A stretch of 64,000 nt of DNA, taken from NCBI RefSeq assembly GCF_900111245.1, contig NZ_FOGO01000003.1, forward strand, positions 1 through 64,000, read 5' to 3'. Under the pieces are notes generated by a model. That model saw only the letters and a list, made by a program, of their open reading frames with translations, made no database searches and was not told the origin of the DNA. Below, piece by piece: positions 32,545 to 47,364 of the stretch (position 1 is the first letter of the stretch; every line of letters begins with the position of its first letter). The stretch is from Streptomyces qinglanensis. Its GTDB lineage: Bacteria > Actinomycetota > Actinomycetes > Streptomycetales > Streptomycetaceae. Position numbers and translations under genes: made by a program.

Positions 32545-33747
32545 TCAACCTGTTGGGGCGGGTTGGTGTTCGTAGAAAGTTCCGTCGCGGAGCATCGCGA
32601 AGAGCACGTCGGCTCGTCGTCTTGCGAGGCAGAGGAGGGCTTGGGTGTGGTGTTTGCCCTGGCTGATCTTCTTGTCGTAATAGGCCCGGGAGACCGGGTC
32701 GGCCAGGGCCGCGAACGCGGAGAGGAAGAAGGCCCGTTTGAGCTGCTTGTTTCCGCGTCTGGAGGGCTGTTCGCCGCGGATCGAGGTGCCCGAACTGCGG
32801 GTCGCCGGGGCGAGGCCGGCATAGGCGGCGAGGTGGGCTGCGGACGGGAAGCTGGATCCGTCGCCGACGTCGATGAGGATGCGTGCTCCGGTCCTGACGC
32901 CGATCCCCGGCATGGACGTCAGGACCTTGGAAAGAGGGTGGGACTCCAGCAGTTCCTCGATCCTCGTGGCGAGGAGCTTCCGCTGGTCAAGCACTGCTTG
33001 GAGCGATCCGGCGAGGCTGGGAACGATCAGTGCGGCCGCGTCCGTGCCCGGGACGACGACGGTCTGCTCGTCCAGTGCGGTGAAGATGTCCCCGACCAGC
33101 CGTTCGGCCATCCGCGGTGCCTTCGGACGTATCAGCGCCACGAGCCGGCGCCGTCCGGCCTTGCGGATCTGGGCGGGCGAGCCGAACTGCTCGAGGAGCT
33201 TGAGCACGGCCGGATGCTGCACTCGCGGACCCAGGACGCGTTCCAGCGACGGATGGATCTGCGTCAGCAGGCCGCGCAGGCGGTTGCTGATGCGGGTGGC
33301 CTCCCCGGCGAGGTCGTCGTCGAAGCCGACGATCATCTCCAACTCGGCGATGGTCTCGTCCTCAAGATCGATCGAGCGGAGGGTGTGAGGCATGACGCGG
33401 GCCGCGTCGGCGATGACGAACGCGTCGCGGGCATCAGTCTTAGCCTCACCGGGATAGAGATCGGCGATGCGCCGCATCGTGAGTCCGGGCAGATAGGCGA
33501 CCGGGCAGCCCATGTTCCTCGCGACCGCCAGCGGCAGGGCGCCGATCGAGGCCGGCTGGTCGACCACGACGAGCACGCTCCCGTGCTTGGCCTGCATTTT
33601 CCCGAAGACCTCGCGGAGCTTCGGTTCGCTGTTGGGCAGCCGTTTGTCGAAGGCTTTCTTCCCGGCCGGGGTGACGGCGGTGGCGTGGTGTTCGCCCTTG
33701 CCGACGTCCAGGCCGAGGAAGACGGCGATGTCGCTGACGTCGATCAC
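32545..33747 (-). CDS. IS110-family transposase (DEDD recombinase)
   Basis: 400 residues starting at GTG 33747 with GGAGGAAG just upstream. The N-terminal RuvC-like DEDD domain begins VSDIAVFLGLDVGKGEHHAT (first Asp), then VLVVVDQPASIGALPLAVAR and GEAKTDARDAFVIADAAR (the paired acidic residues). The C-terminal transposase_20 domain has LTSMPGIGVRTGARILIDVG, LAAYAGLAPATRSSGTSIRG and RRGNKQLKRAFFLSAFA, with its conserved Ser. Complete and uninterrupted, so it may be active. An in-frame ATG at 33957 would extend into the IS leader and is unlikely to be the start. Confidence 0.85.
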   Translation of the reverse strand: MIDVSDIAVFLGLDVGKGEHHATAVTPAGKKAFDKRLPNSEPKLREVFGKMQAKHGSVLVVVDQPASIGALPLAVARNMGCPVAYLPGLTMRRIADLYPGEAKTDARDAFVIADAARVMPHTLRSIDLEDETIAELEMIVGFDDDLAGEATRISNRLRGLLTQIHPSLERVLGPRVQHPAVLKLLEQFGSPAQIRKAGRRRLVALIRPKAPRMAERLVGDIFTALDEQTVVVPGTDAAALIVPSLAGSLQAVLDQRKLLATRIEELLESHPLSKVLTSMPGIGVRTGARILIDVGDGSSFPSAAHLAAYAGLAPATRSSGTSIRGEQPSRRGNKQLKRAFFLSAFAALADPVSRAYYDKKISQGKHHTQALLCLARRRADVLFAMLRDGTFYEHQPAPTG

Positions 33748-33990
33748 GTGCTTCCTCCGGTTGTCCCTGCCCGGCCGTCCCACGGCACCGATCGCCACAT
33801 CCACATTACGAAGAGCCTCCCGACCTGCGGAAAAGCCGGTGGTCATGCCCCTAATCAGCGGTCTGTCGATGCCTCCGGAGCCGGTGACACCACCCCCCAG
33901 GCCATGCGTTCGACAGGGGGAGAAAGTCATGCCAACTCCGAAGGCCGGGCACCCCATTGCGGGGCCACCAAGAAGGTAATGGGGGGGGTC
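33748..33990 (-). ncRNA. IS110 leader, candidate bridge (guide) RNA
   Basis: About 240 bases between the left end of the IS110 element and the transposase. In the IS110 group this non-coding leader encodes the bridge/seeker RNA whose two loops pair with target and donor DNA. On the minus strand it holds several short inverted repeats (for example GGCCCCGCAATGGGGTGCC). I cannot fold or align it, so the RNA is inferred from the element's family and layout. Confidence 0.35.
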
Positions 33991-34008
33991 GGGATCGGCT
34001 GAGGGCGC

Positions 34009-34266
34009 TCATTCCGCGATGCAGGTGCTGTAGGTCCAGCGGTAGAGGGGAACCTCGATTCCCGAGGCGGACTTCGTGGTGTGCGCCCGCTCGAAGTGCT
34101 GGTGGCGTCCGTAGTGGGTGACCACGATCTTCCGGGCGGTGACCGTGGTGCCCATGGTCAGCCGCATGAGGCCGCCAAGTCCGTGCGGGGCGCCGTCGAG
34201 GTAGACCAGGCACTGGTGAGCGTGGTCCTGGGAGAGGTCTGTCGAGGGTTCGGCGAAGACGGACAT
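34009..34266 (-). CDS. DUF5988-like small protein of biosynthetic operon
   Basis: 85 residues from ATG 34266, preceded by AGGAGAG. CLVYLDGAPHGLGGLMRLTM, ARKIVVTHYGRHQHFERAHT and a final VPLYRWTYSTCIAE match the DUF5988 pattern ('V.L.GGP.GL...R......KIK....GY.HFER......VF.WT..T..AE'). These short beta-rich proteins recur in actinobacterial secondary-metabolite clusters; their function is not known. It is the last gene of the PKS operon, 64 bases after the COX4-like gene. Confidence 0.65.
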   Translation of the reverse strand: MSVFAEPSTDLSQDHAHQCLVYLDGAPHGLGGLMRLTMGTTVTARKIVVTHYGRHQHFERAHTTKSASGIEVPLYRWTYSTCIAE

Positions 34267-34330
34267 CGGGGCTCTCCTATCGGAACAGGTGAAGGCGGTC
34301 GGTGGCGTGCGGGGCACATCAGCAGGCAGG

Positions 34331-34615
34331 TCACATCAGCAGATAGAGGGCGACGATCACGGCGCAGGCGGTCGCGCACCAGCAGGTGTAGACCGTGCGC
34401 AGACGGCGGACCGAGCGGTGCAGTTCCATGAAGACGTAGCCCACGACGAGGACCTTGACGAAGGTGAGGACGACGATGAGGGCGGTGCTCGGCTCGACGC
34501 CGAGACCTGCGTGTCCGCTGCCGGCGAGGCTCCACGACAGGGCCGTGAGCGCCATCAGGGCGGCCCAGGCGATGAGGAGCGACCGGCGGCCTGTGGGGGG
34601 TGCGGGAGCGGTCAT
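34331..34615 (-). CDS. Cytochrome c oxidase subunit IV-like membrane protein
   Basis: 94 residues with three transmembrane helices (LLIAWAALMALTALSWSLAG, STALIVVLTFVKVLVVGYVF, TVYTCWCATACAVIVALYLL). The FVKVLVVGYVFMELH segment is typical of the prokaryotic COX4 family. It lies 3 bases downstream of the subunit III-like gene, in the arrangement seen for NorE/NorF- or CtaE/CtaF-like pairs. Subunits I and II are absent here. Confidence 0.7.
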   Translation of the reverse strand: MTAPAPPTGRRSLLIAWAALMALTALSWSLAGSGHAGLGVEPSTALIVVLTFVKVLVVGYVFMELHRSVRRLRTVYTCWCATACAVIVALYLLM

Positions 34616-34618
34616 GGT

Positions 34619-35269
34619 TCACCTGACCAGGTAGAAGAGGGTGAACAGAACGATCCAGAGCGCGTCGGTCAAGTGCCAGAAGGTGGCGCCGTTCTCGAAG
34701 AAGCGCAGTCGCCTGGCACCTGTCGGTGCCGTGCCCCGGCCGGTCGTATGCCACATGTGGGCCAGCACGAGCATTGCGATGATCACGTGCAGCAGATGCA
34801 TTCCGGTGAGCAGGAAGTACATCTGGAAGAAGACGTTCGTCTGCGGGGTGTGGCCGGCTCCGACTGCGCTGCTCCATTCGATCACCTTGGCGACGATGAA
34901 CAATGCGCCGCAGGTCCCGGCGGCCAGCAGGAAGCGCCGTGAGGTGCGGTGCTCCGATTCCCGTACGGCGTGCACGGCGAGGGCTATGCAGAGGGAGGCG
35001 GTGAGCATCAGGAAGGTGTTGACGACGCCGAGATCGGTTTTCATGGCGGCGCGTCCGGCCGCGAAGTCCCGGCTGTGGTTTCCGCGTTCGTTCATGAGCG
35101 CTGCAAAATAGGCGGTGAACATCATGAGGTCGGTGAGGACGAAAACCCAGATACCTACTTCGCCGGGCAGCCACGGGGCCGTGCGGTTGGTTTCGGTGCG
35201 CCGGTTCGGAACGAGGTTCTGCTGAGTTTTCTCCGCGACGAGCGACGCACTGTTGCTTTTATGAGGCAT
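34619..35269 (-). CDS. Cytochrome c oxidase subunit III-like (NorE-like) protein
   Basis: 216 residues with about five transmembrane helices. PWLPGEVGIWVFVLTDLMMF, DLGVVNTFLMLTASLCIALA, VFFQMYFLLTGMHLLHVIIA and ATFWHLTDALWIVLFTLFYL carry the conserved E, H-x-x-H and W-H-x-x-D motifs of the COX3 superfamily. In respiratory operons such proteins accompany heme-copper oxidases or nitric oxide reductases. Here the neighbours are biosynthetic, so its role could be in a membrane oxidation step or in helping an oxygen-dependent enzyme; this is inference. Confidence 0.8.
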   Translation of the reverse strand: MPHKSNSASLVAEKTQQNLVPNRRTETNRTAPWLPGEVGIWVFVLTDLMMFTAYFAALMNERGNHSRDFAAGRAAMKTDLGVVNTFLMLTASLCIALAVHAVRESEHRTSRRFLLAAGTCGALFIVAKVIEWSSAVGAGHTPQTNVFFQMYFLLTGMHLLHVIIAMLVLAHMWHTTGRGTAPTGARRLRFFENGATFWHLTDALWIVLFTLFYLVR

Positions 35270-35321
35270 GTTTTCCTGCCCTTCGCTCTCAGTCGGCCGG
35301 GAGACGGTCGGCGTACCGCAC

Positions 35322-36071
35322 CTACTCGGCCTTCGCGTGATACACGCCTTCCGGGTCTTCCTGCCAGGAGATCCGTTCCTGGCGGGCCACTGCCTTCAAG
35401 CCGAGATACGTCATCAGGTACACCCACAGCGAGAAGGTGCCGAAGATGAGCCACATCCCGGTGAATCCGGAATACGTCCACTGGCCGCTCTTGAAGAAGA
35501 TGATGACCACGTCCGTGACCCAGTTCAGGCACAGTGCGAGCGTCAGATAGGCGGACCAGCGCGGGAAGTGCTGGTATTCCGGCGGATTCCAGAGAATGCC
35601 CAGCGCCAGCGAGACGAACCAGGCGATGAACGGCGGGACGGCGAAGATGAACATGAACCATCCCATGTCCCACAGCGCCTGGGTGACCTGCGGAGAGGTC
35701 TCACCGGCCCGGAAGGCGGCGGCCGACCAGACGATGTTGACCAGTACGATGAGGCATACGCCGCAGCCGAGCGAAATCACCTGCGTGGTGTGGAGAAGAG
35801 GAAAGCGGCTTTCGGTACGCCGCGTCCAGATGGTCAGTGCGGCTCCCCAGGGTCCGCAGAGGGTGGCGCCGAGAATCATCAGTACGCACGCCGTTTGCGT
35901 ACCGAGTCGGTGCTCGACGATCCACGCGCTCAGCCGCTCGGCCGACCAGCCGGGGCTGGGCGGTGGCAGGAATTCCGCCATCGGGAGAAATCCGATGAGA
36001 TAGATGACGACAAGTACTACACCCATCCACAGATAAAGCCTGTGCGGCTGGGGAGAGAAGCGCGTCTCCAT
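35322..36071 (-). CDS. Six-helix membrane protein of biosynthetic operon
   Basis: 249 residues from ATG 36071. Six hydrophobic segments: LYLWMGVVLVVIYLIGFLPM, TQTACVLMILGATLCGPWGA, VISLGCGVCLIVLVNIVWSA, WFMFIFAVPPFIAWFVSLAL, LALCLNWVTDVVIIFF and MWLIFGTFSLWVYLMTYLGL. No family is recognised. It forms a unit with the COX3- and COX4-like genes downstream, 34 bases after the P450 gene, so it probably forms a complex with them or is otherwise needed for the same step. Confidence 0.65.
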   Translation of the reverse strand: METRFSPQPHRLYLWMGVVLVVIYLIGFLPMAEFLPPPSPGWSAERLSAWIVEHRLGTQTACVLMILGATLCGPWGAALTIWTRRTESRFPLLHTTQVISLGCGVCLIVLVNIVWSAAAFRAGETSPQVTQALWDMGWFMFIFAVPPFIAWFVSLALGILWNPPEYQHFPRWSAYLTLALCLNWVTDVVIIFFKSGQWTYSGFTGMWLIFGTFSLWVYLMTYLGLKAVARQERISWQEDPEGVYHAKAE

Positions 36072-36105
36072 GAGGGTGCGTCCTTTGTCTCTCGGGAAGT
36101 GCGCG

Positions 36106-37380
36106 TCATGCCGCACGGGTGGGGTTCGTGGGCCGGCGCTCAGCAGCATGCGCCTGGCATGGCAGATGGTCGAGGGCCCGGAGCAGGGGTCCGACCCGCC
36201 AGTTGAGCTTGTCGGGGGTGTTGGCGAGCGACAGGTCGGGGAAGCGCTCCAGGAGCGCCGGCAGCGCGATGCTCGCCTCCAGGTGGGCCAGCGAGCGACC
36301 GGGGCATCCGTGAATGCTGTGTCCGAACGCCAGGAGATAGCCGGGGGTGCGGCTGATGTCGAAAACATCGGGTTCGGGGAATTCCCGAGGATCTCGCTGC
36401 GCGCTGGAGATCATGACTTTCACGTGGCTGCCGTCACCGGGAATTTCTGCCGAATCGAGCGTCAGGTCCTCGGCGGCGAACCGCGGGAAGGGGCTCGGTG
36501 CGGGCGGCGCGAAACGTAGCGTCTCGTGGACGGCCTGGCTGGTGAGGTCCGGATTCCGGCGGAGCAGGGCGAGTTGTTCGGGGTGGGTGAGCAGGCACAG
36601 GACCGCGTTGGAGAGGAGACTGATGGTCGTCTCGTGCCCGGCGAGGAGCAGCAGGAAGGCCGTGGCGCGTAGCTCCTCGTGGGAGAGCAGGTCGGTGTCC
36701 GCCGTCCGCAGCAGCGCGTCGAAGAGCCCCGTGCCGGGCTCCTGCCGCTTTGCGCCGATCAGTTCGTCGAAGTACGGGATCAGCTCCTGCCGCGCGGTGA
36801 TGGCGTCCTGCGGGATCTTGGGGAAGCTGACCCGGTCGGCCCACTCGCGGATACGTCCGTGGTCGAGGTCGGGGACGCCGAGCACGGTGCAGATCATGCT
36901 GAGTGTGAGGGGTGCGGCGAAGTCGTCGATCACATCGAACGGTTTCGTTTCGGGGAGCGCCCGGATCAGCCGCTCCGTGTGTTCCTCCACGGTGGAGCGC
37001 AGTCCCTCGATGCGGCGCGGCGTGAATGCCTGCGTGGTGGGTTTGCGGAGCCGGGTGTGCTCGGGCGGGTCGGAGTTGAGCATGTTGCGGCCGTGTGGGA
37101 ACTCCGTGGTGTCGGGGTCCCCGAGGTAGCGGGCGCGCCAGTTCCGGTCGGCCTGTGTTGGGTCGCTGGACAGCGCTGGATGAGCCAGGGCCTCCTTCGC
37201 CTCGGGATAGCCGAGCACGAGCCATGCCTCGGCGCCGTCGGGCTGGACAGCCCGGTGGACGGGGCCTTGTTCCAGCAGCCGGGCGTAGACGGGGTTCGGG
37301 TCGTGGAGCAGTGCCTCGGCGTGCGGGCGCAGGTCCACAGTGGCGGGCGTGCGGTTCCGGGGGGCGCGTGAGTCGTTCAT
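36106..37380 (-). CDS. Cytochrome P450 monooxygenase
   Basis: 424 residues starting at ATG 37380 with GGAGACC upstream. Signature motifs: I-helix FLLLLAGHETTISLLSNAVL (oxygen-binding), K-helix ETLRF (Glu-x-x-Arg), and heme loop AFGHSIHGCPGRSLAHLEA with the Cys ligand. Class I bacterial P450, soluble, needing ferredoxin partners from elsewhere. It probably oxidises the polyketide product of the adjacent PKS. The frame is complete. An ATG at 37437 would add 19 residues. Confidence 0.9.
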   Translation of the reverse strand: MNDSRAPRNRTPATVDLRPHAEALLHDPNPVYARLLEQGPVHRAVQPDGAEAWLVLGYPEAKEALAHPALSSDPTQADRNWRARYLGDPDTTEFPHGRNMLNSDPPEHTRLRKPTTQAFTPRRIEGLRSTVEEHTERLIRALPETKPFDVIDDFAAPLTLSMICTVLGVPDLDHGRIREWADRVSFPKIPQDAITARQELIPYFDELIGAKRQEPGTGLFDALLRTADTDLLSHEELRATAFLLLLAGHETTISLLSNAVLCLLTHPEQLALLRRNPDLTSQAVHETLRFAPPAPSPFPRFAAEDLTLDSAEIPGDGSHVKVMISSAQRDPREFPEPDVFDISRTPGYLLAFGHSIHGCPGRSLAHLEASIALPALLERFPDLSLANTPDKLNWRVGPLLRALDHLPCQAHAAERRPTNPTRAA

Positions 37381-37474
37381 CGGTGGGTCTCCTTCGTCGT
37401 CGGAAGGGGCGAGGGGCGGCTCCTGCCCGCCGGCCACGGTCGGCAGGAGCCGCCGCGCTCCCCCGTGGTCGTAC

Positions 37475-38455
37475 TCAGGTGCCGTCGGGTCGCCCGGCGA
37501 CGGGCTGCCCCGGGTCCGACTGCGCCCCGTCCGGTGGTGCGTTCTCCAGGCGGGGGCCGGGTTCCGGCCGTCCGTCGAGGAAGTCGAAGATGGCGCCGTT
37601 GCGCAGCGGTGAGGACCACTTGCGTGCGGTACGGAAGAGTTCGGCGGCGTTCGCCGTGACGGGCAGCGGGCAGCCCGCGCTTCGTGCCAGGCGCAACGCG
37701 GTGTCCAGGTCCTTGAGCAGGTGGTCGCTCGAGCCGAAGCGGCGGGTGTCGCCCGGCTTGAGCATCGGCTGGAGGACGTGCAGCAGCCGCGAGTCGGCGA
37801 AGCCGCCTTCGAGGTATTCGGGCAGCCGGTCGGAGTCGAGGTCCGAGGCGGCGGCCAGCAGCGTGGCCTCGGCCAGCGCCCAGGAGGTGGCGCCCACGAT
37901 GATCTGGTTGCACAGCTTGGTCGCCTGCCCGGCGCCGACGGGCCCGGTCAGGGTGCGGCGGGCCGCGTAGGCGTCCAGGAGGGGCCGTACCCGGTCGAAG
38001 TCCTCGGCGCTGCCGCCGGCGAGGACGGTGAGCTTTCCGGCGGCAGCGCCCTGCGGCCCTCCGGAGACCGGCGCGTCGAGCCAGTGCGCGCCGGTCTCGG
38101 CGGCCAGCCGGGCGGCGAGGGACCGGGTCTCCTGCGGGCCGATGCTGGAGTGGTCGACGAGTACCTTGCCGGGTCCCGCGCCCTCGGCGAGGCCGCCGGG
38201 CCCGAAGGTGACCTCTTCCACGGCGGCGCTGTCGCTGACGCACAGGACGAGCACCGTGGACTCGCGCATGAGGGCGGCCGGCTCGGCGGCCCTGCGTACC
38301 CCTGCCGTGTCCAAGCCGGCGGCGCGGCCCGGTGTCCTGTTCCACACCGCGTTCAGGTGACCGGCGTCGGCCAGCCGCTGCGCGAGGGCGGCTCCCAGCA
38401 TGCCGAGCCCGGCGCAGCCGACGGTCTCGGCCTGCCGGGCTGTCTCAGTCGTCAT
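37475..38455 (-). CDS. NAD(P)-dependent beta-hydroxyacid dehydrogenase/imine reductase-type
   Basis: 326 residues. Rossmann motif GCAGLGMLGAALAQRLADAG (~13-32), WNRTPGRAAGLD (NADP-type Arg after the second strand), VDHSSIGPQETR, DAPVSGGPQGAAAGKL and GAGQATKLCNQIIVG with the catalytic Lys, all typical of the 3-hydroxyisobutyrate dehydrogenase/imine reductase superfamily. Its start overlaps the previous gene's stop by 11 bases, so it is translationally coupled. It may reduce a carbonyl or imine in the polyketide-derived product. A disordered tail of about 30 residues follows the domain. Confidence 0.8.
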   Translation of the reverse strand: MTTETARQAETVGCAGLGMLGAALAQRLADAGHLNAVWNRTPGRAAGLDTAGVRRAAEPAALMRESTVLVLCVSDSAAVEEVTFGPGGLAEGAGPGKVLVDHSSIGPQETRSLAARLAAETGAHWLDAPVSGGPQGAAAGKLTVLAGGSAEDFDRVRPLLDAYAARRTLTGPVGAGQATKLCNQIIVGATSWALAEATLLAAASDLDSDRLPEYLEGGFADSRLLHVLQPMLKPGDTRRFGSSDHLLKDLDTALRLARSAGCPLPVTANAAELFRTARKWSSPLRNGAIFDFLDGRPEPGPRLENAPPDGAQSDPGQPVAGRPDGT

Positions 38456-40367
38456 GCGGGGCCTCGATCTGCCGCAGGACGCTCGCCCGGTCCCAGTGGG
38501 ACCTCTCCCACACGAACTGGGCCTGGTCGTTGAAGCGGAAGGCGCTCATGCCCTGCTTGGTGAACCTGCTGCCGGGCCGTACGTCCGTGCTCAGTTCGGT
38601 GAACGTGCCCTGGGCCTGGGCCGACAGCTCCCACATGACGGCGGAGTACCCGTCGCCCTCCAACTGCGCGAGCAGGATGATCTTCTGGTCGACGATCGCC
38701 TCGAACCAGCGCGCCGCTGCCGCACTGATGTCGCGTACGCCGCGGGTTTCCATGCCCATGGCGATGTCTTCCGCCACCGCGTCCGGGGCCCAGCAGGAGG
38801 CGTACGCCTCCACATCGCCGTCCATGATCGAGTCGGCCCACTTGCGGAAGGTGGCCGCGTGCGCTTCGTAGGTCTGATGGTCGTCGTGCCGGTGCGGCAT
38901 GGCGCTCCTCTCGGTGGGTTGCGGGTCGGAGCCGATGGCGGTGAGCAGCCGCTCGGTACGGGGCAGGTCCTTGGGCCTGCCCCGTACCGCGACGTAGCCG
39001 TCGGGGCGGATCAGCAGGAACTCCCGGCGGCGTCGGCGCAGTTGGTGGTGGCTGAGCAGCGCCGGATACCGGCGGGTCAAAGCCTCGGCGGCGATGGACA
39101 GCGGGCCGTCCGACGGGCCGCAGGTGAGCAGGGTGAACCGGTCGCCCGCGGTGGTGGCTGCCGCGGCCCAGCCCGGCGCCGGCAGACCTGTACGGCGGAA
39201 CCCGGCCGGCCGGCCGAGTGCGCTCGTCGGGTAGCGGATCCGCTGTCCCGCCACCGTGGCCGCGTACCGGCTCTGGGCGGGAGGGGTCCGCTCGGCGATC
39301 CGCAGTACGGCGTTGCGCAGGCCGCTCCAGGGCGGCCGGGCGAGCGCGACGCGGGTCACGTCGCCGGTGGCCTTGACGATCTGGCGTGCTGCGGCGAGGC
39401 GTTCGGGCTCGTAGGTGTCCAGGACCGCCTCGTCCAGCGTGCCGCCCAGGACGCCGGCCAGCTTCCAGGCGAGGTTCCGGACATCCTGGAGGCCCAGGTT
39501 CAGCCCCTGGCCGCCGACGGCCGAGTGGGTGTGGGCCGCGTCCCCGACCAGCAGGACCCGCCCGGACCGCATGCGCGCGGCGATGCGTTCGGAGGAGCTG
39601 AAGGTGGTGAGCGTCTCGATGTCGTCCATCCGCAGCCCTCCGGGGCCACGGGTGTCGAGGATGTCCTGGATGAACCCCGCGGTGGCTTCCTGCCCGTCGA
39701 CCGCGCTCCCGGCGACCCGGTAGCGGCCCTTCGGCAGGGGTGCGATGACCATGCCGCCGCGCGAGGTGAGGTAGTAGGCCGGCACGTCGGGTACGCGGAC
39801 TCCGCTCAGCGGCCCTTCGGCGAGGATGAACGGGGTGGGCAGTGCGCTGCCGGTGAAGGCAACACCGAGCAGTTCACGCACCGTGCTGTGCACGCCGTCG
39901 GCGCCGATGAGCCAGCGGGTGCACAGCTGTTCGTGCCGCCCGGCACCGTCGCGTACGACGACCTCGACCGTGTCGTCCCGCTGGGTGAGGGAGACCAGCC
40001 GGCGGTCCCGCTCCACGGTGCCGCCGGACCGCCGGACGGCGGATTCCAGGAGCGCGTCGGTACGGGACTGGGGCAGTACCAGCGGTGCCTGCCGGGCGCG
40101 CAGCCCGACGCTGACGAGCCGTCCGGTGTCGCCGTGGTAATCGAGCCGGCCTGGGGTGTGCGCCTGGCCGCGTGCCGCGTCCAGCATCTCCAGGTCGTCC
40201 AGTACCGCCTGGGCCGGCGGCCAGAGCATGATCGCGCGGCTGCCCCGGGCCGGTTCCGGCAACGCCTCGAAGATCCGCACCCGTACGCCCCGGCGCAGCA
40301 GTTGGCCCGCCGTGGCCAGCCCGCACGGGCCGGCGCCGATCACCACCGCTTGTGTGTCCGTGTCCAT
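38445..40367 (-). CDS. FAD monooxygenase fused to SnoaL-like domain
   Basis: 640 residues. Residues ~1-370 are an aromatic-hydroxylase-type flavoprotein: VVIGAGPCGLATAGQLLRRG (FAD dinucleotide fold), DGVHSTVRELLG, and VLLVGDAAHTHSAVGGQGLN (second FAD motif). A thioredoxin-like C-terminal part of the hydroxylase follows to ~490. From residue ~490 a separate ~150-residue NTF2/SnoaL-like domain (ATFRKWADSIMDGDVEAYAS, CWAPDAVAEDIAMGMETRG) is attached in frame. SnoaL-like domains act as polyketide cyclases or hydroxylases. The junction contains GAGAGGAGCGCC and an ATG (38900), so the second domain may also be made separately. The gene starts 16 bases after the PKS. Confidence 0.85.
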   Translation of the reverse strand: MDTDTQAVVIGAGPCGLATAGQLLRRGVRVRIFEALPEPARGSRAIMLWPPAQAVLDDLEMLDAARGQAHTPGRLDYHGDTGRLVSVGLRARQAPLVLPQSRTDALLESAVRRSGGTVERDRRLVSLTQRDDTVEVVVRDGAGRHEQLCTRWLIGADGVHSTVRELLGVAFTGSALPTPFILAEGPLSGVRVPDVPAYYLTSRGGMVIAPLPKGRYRVAGSAVDGQEATAGFIQDILDTRGPGGLRMDDIETLTTFSSSERIAARMRSGRVLLVGDAAHTHSAVGGQGLNLGLQDVRNLAWKLAGVLGGTLDEAVLDTYEPERLAAARQIVKATGDVTRVALARPPWSGLRNAVLRIAERTPPAQSRYAATVAGQRIRYPTSALGRPAGFRRTGLPAPGWAAAATTAGDRFTLLTCGPSDGPLSIAAEALTRRYPALLSHHQLRRRRREFLLIRPDGYVAVRGRPKDLPRTERLLTAIGSDPQPTERSAMPHRHDDHQTYEAHAATFRKWADSIMDGDVEAYASCWAPDAVAEDIAMGMETRGVRDISAAAARWFEAIVDQKIILLAQLEGDGYSAVMWELSAQAQGTFTELSTDVRPGSRFTKQGMSAFRFNDQAQFVWERSHWDRASVLRQIEAPHDD

Positions 40368-40383
40368 GTGGCACCTCTTCCGG

Positions 40384-46914
<6,531 letters not shown>

Positions 46915-47364
46915 GTCCAACTCCAGTTCGGGGTGATCGGATCGGGTGGTGCTCCGCGATCGCGTGGTGGCCCGCGATACGGAACGATTCCGTCGAGCCG
47001 CGCCACGGCGTACGAGCCGGGCCGTGTCGTACGAGGCAGTGACTGCCGTCGGGACCCAGTGCACCGCGATGGGCTCGGCGCGACAAAGGACTGCGGCGCC
47101 GGAAGTGCTGCGACCGGTGCGGCATCGCGCACTTGTGAAATCCGCGGTCGGAGCCGGACGGACGAACCGGGCGGTCCCCGGCGACTCGGCCCGGACCGAG
47201 CCGACTCCGGCGTCCGGCAGCCCTGTGCGCATCCCCGCGGCGCATTCACAAGGACACAAGCGATATACGCGTGCACGCCTGCCGCGGCCGTCTCGCCTTC
47301 ACACCCCGGGGAGGCGAGGGATACGACGGCGAGCAGGCACATCCGGCCGGGCCAGGAGGGAAAG
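46915..47364. promoter_or_regulatory. Divergent intergenic region between PKS operon and its regulator
   Basis: 450 bases between the divergent starts of the PKS (46914) and the XRE/TPR regulator (47365). Long open frames cross it, but they lack coding features beyond the chosen starts. It must hold both promoters; I see no clear operator palindrome. Confidence 0.5.

Larger units (their letters stand above)
32520..33990 (-). mobile_element. IS110-family element (ends approximate)
   Basis: An intact IS110 transposase with about 240 bases of leader DNA on its 5' side and a short 3' flank. IS110 elements lack inverted repeats, so the ends are placed only approximately: the left flank where the IS5 fragment stops, and the right flank near the start of the DUF5988-like gene's 3' region. 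Confidence 0.6.

Noticed and set aside
34331..35269. A respiratory cytochrome oxidase operon
   Set aside because: Only subunit III- and IV-like genes are present, without subunits I and II, and they sit in a biosynthetic operon.
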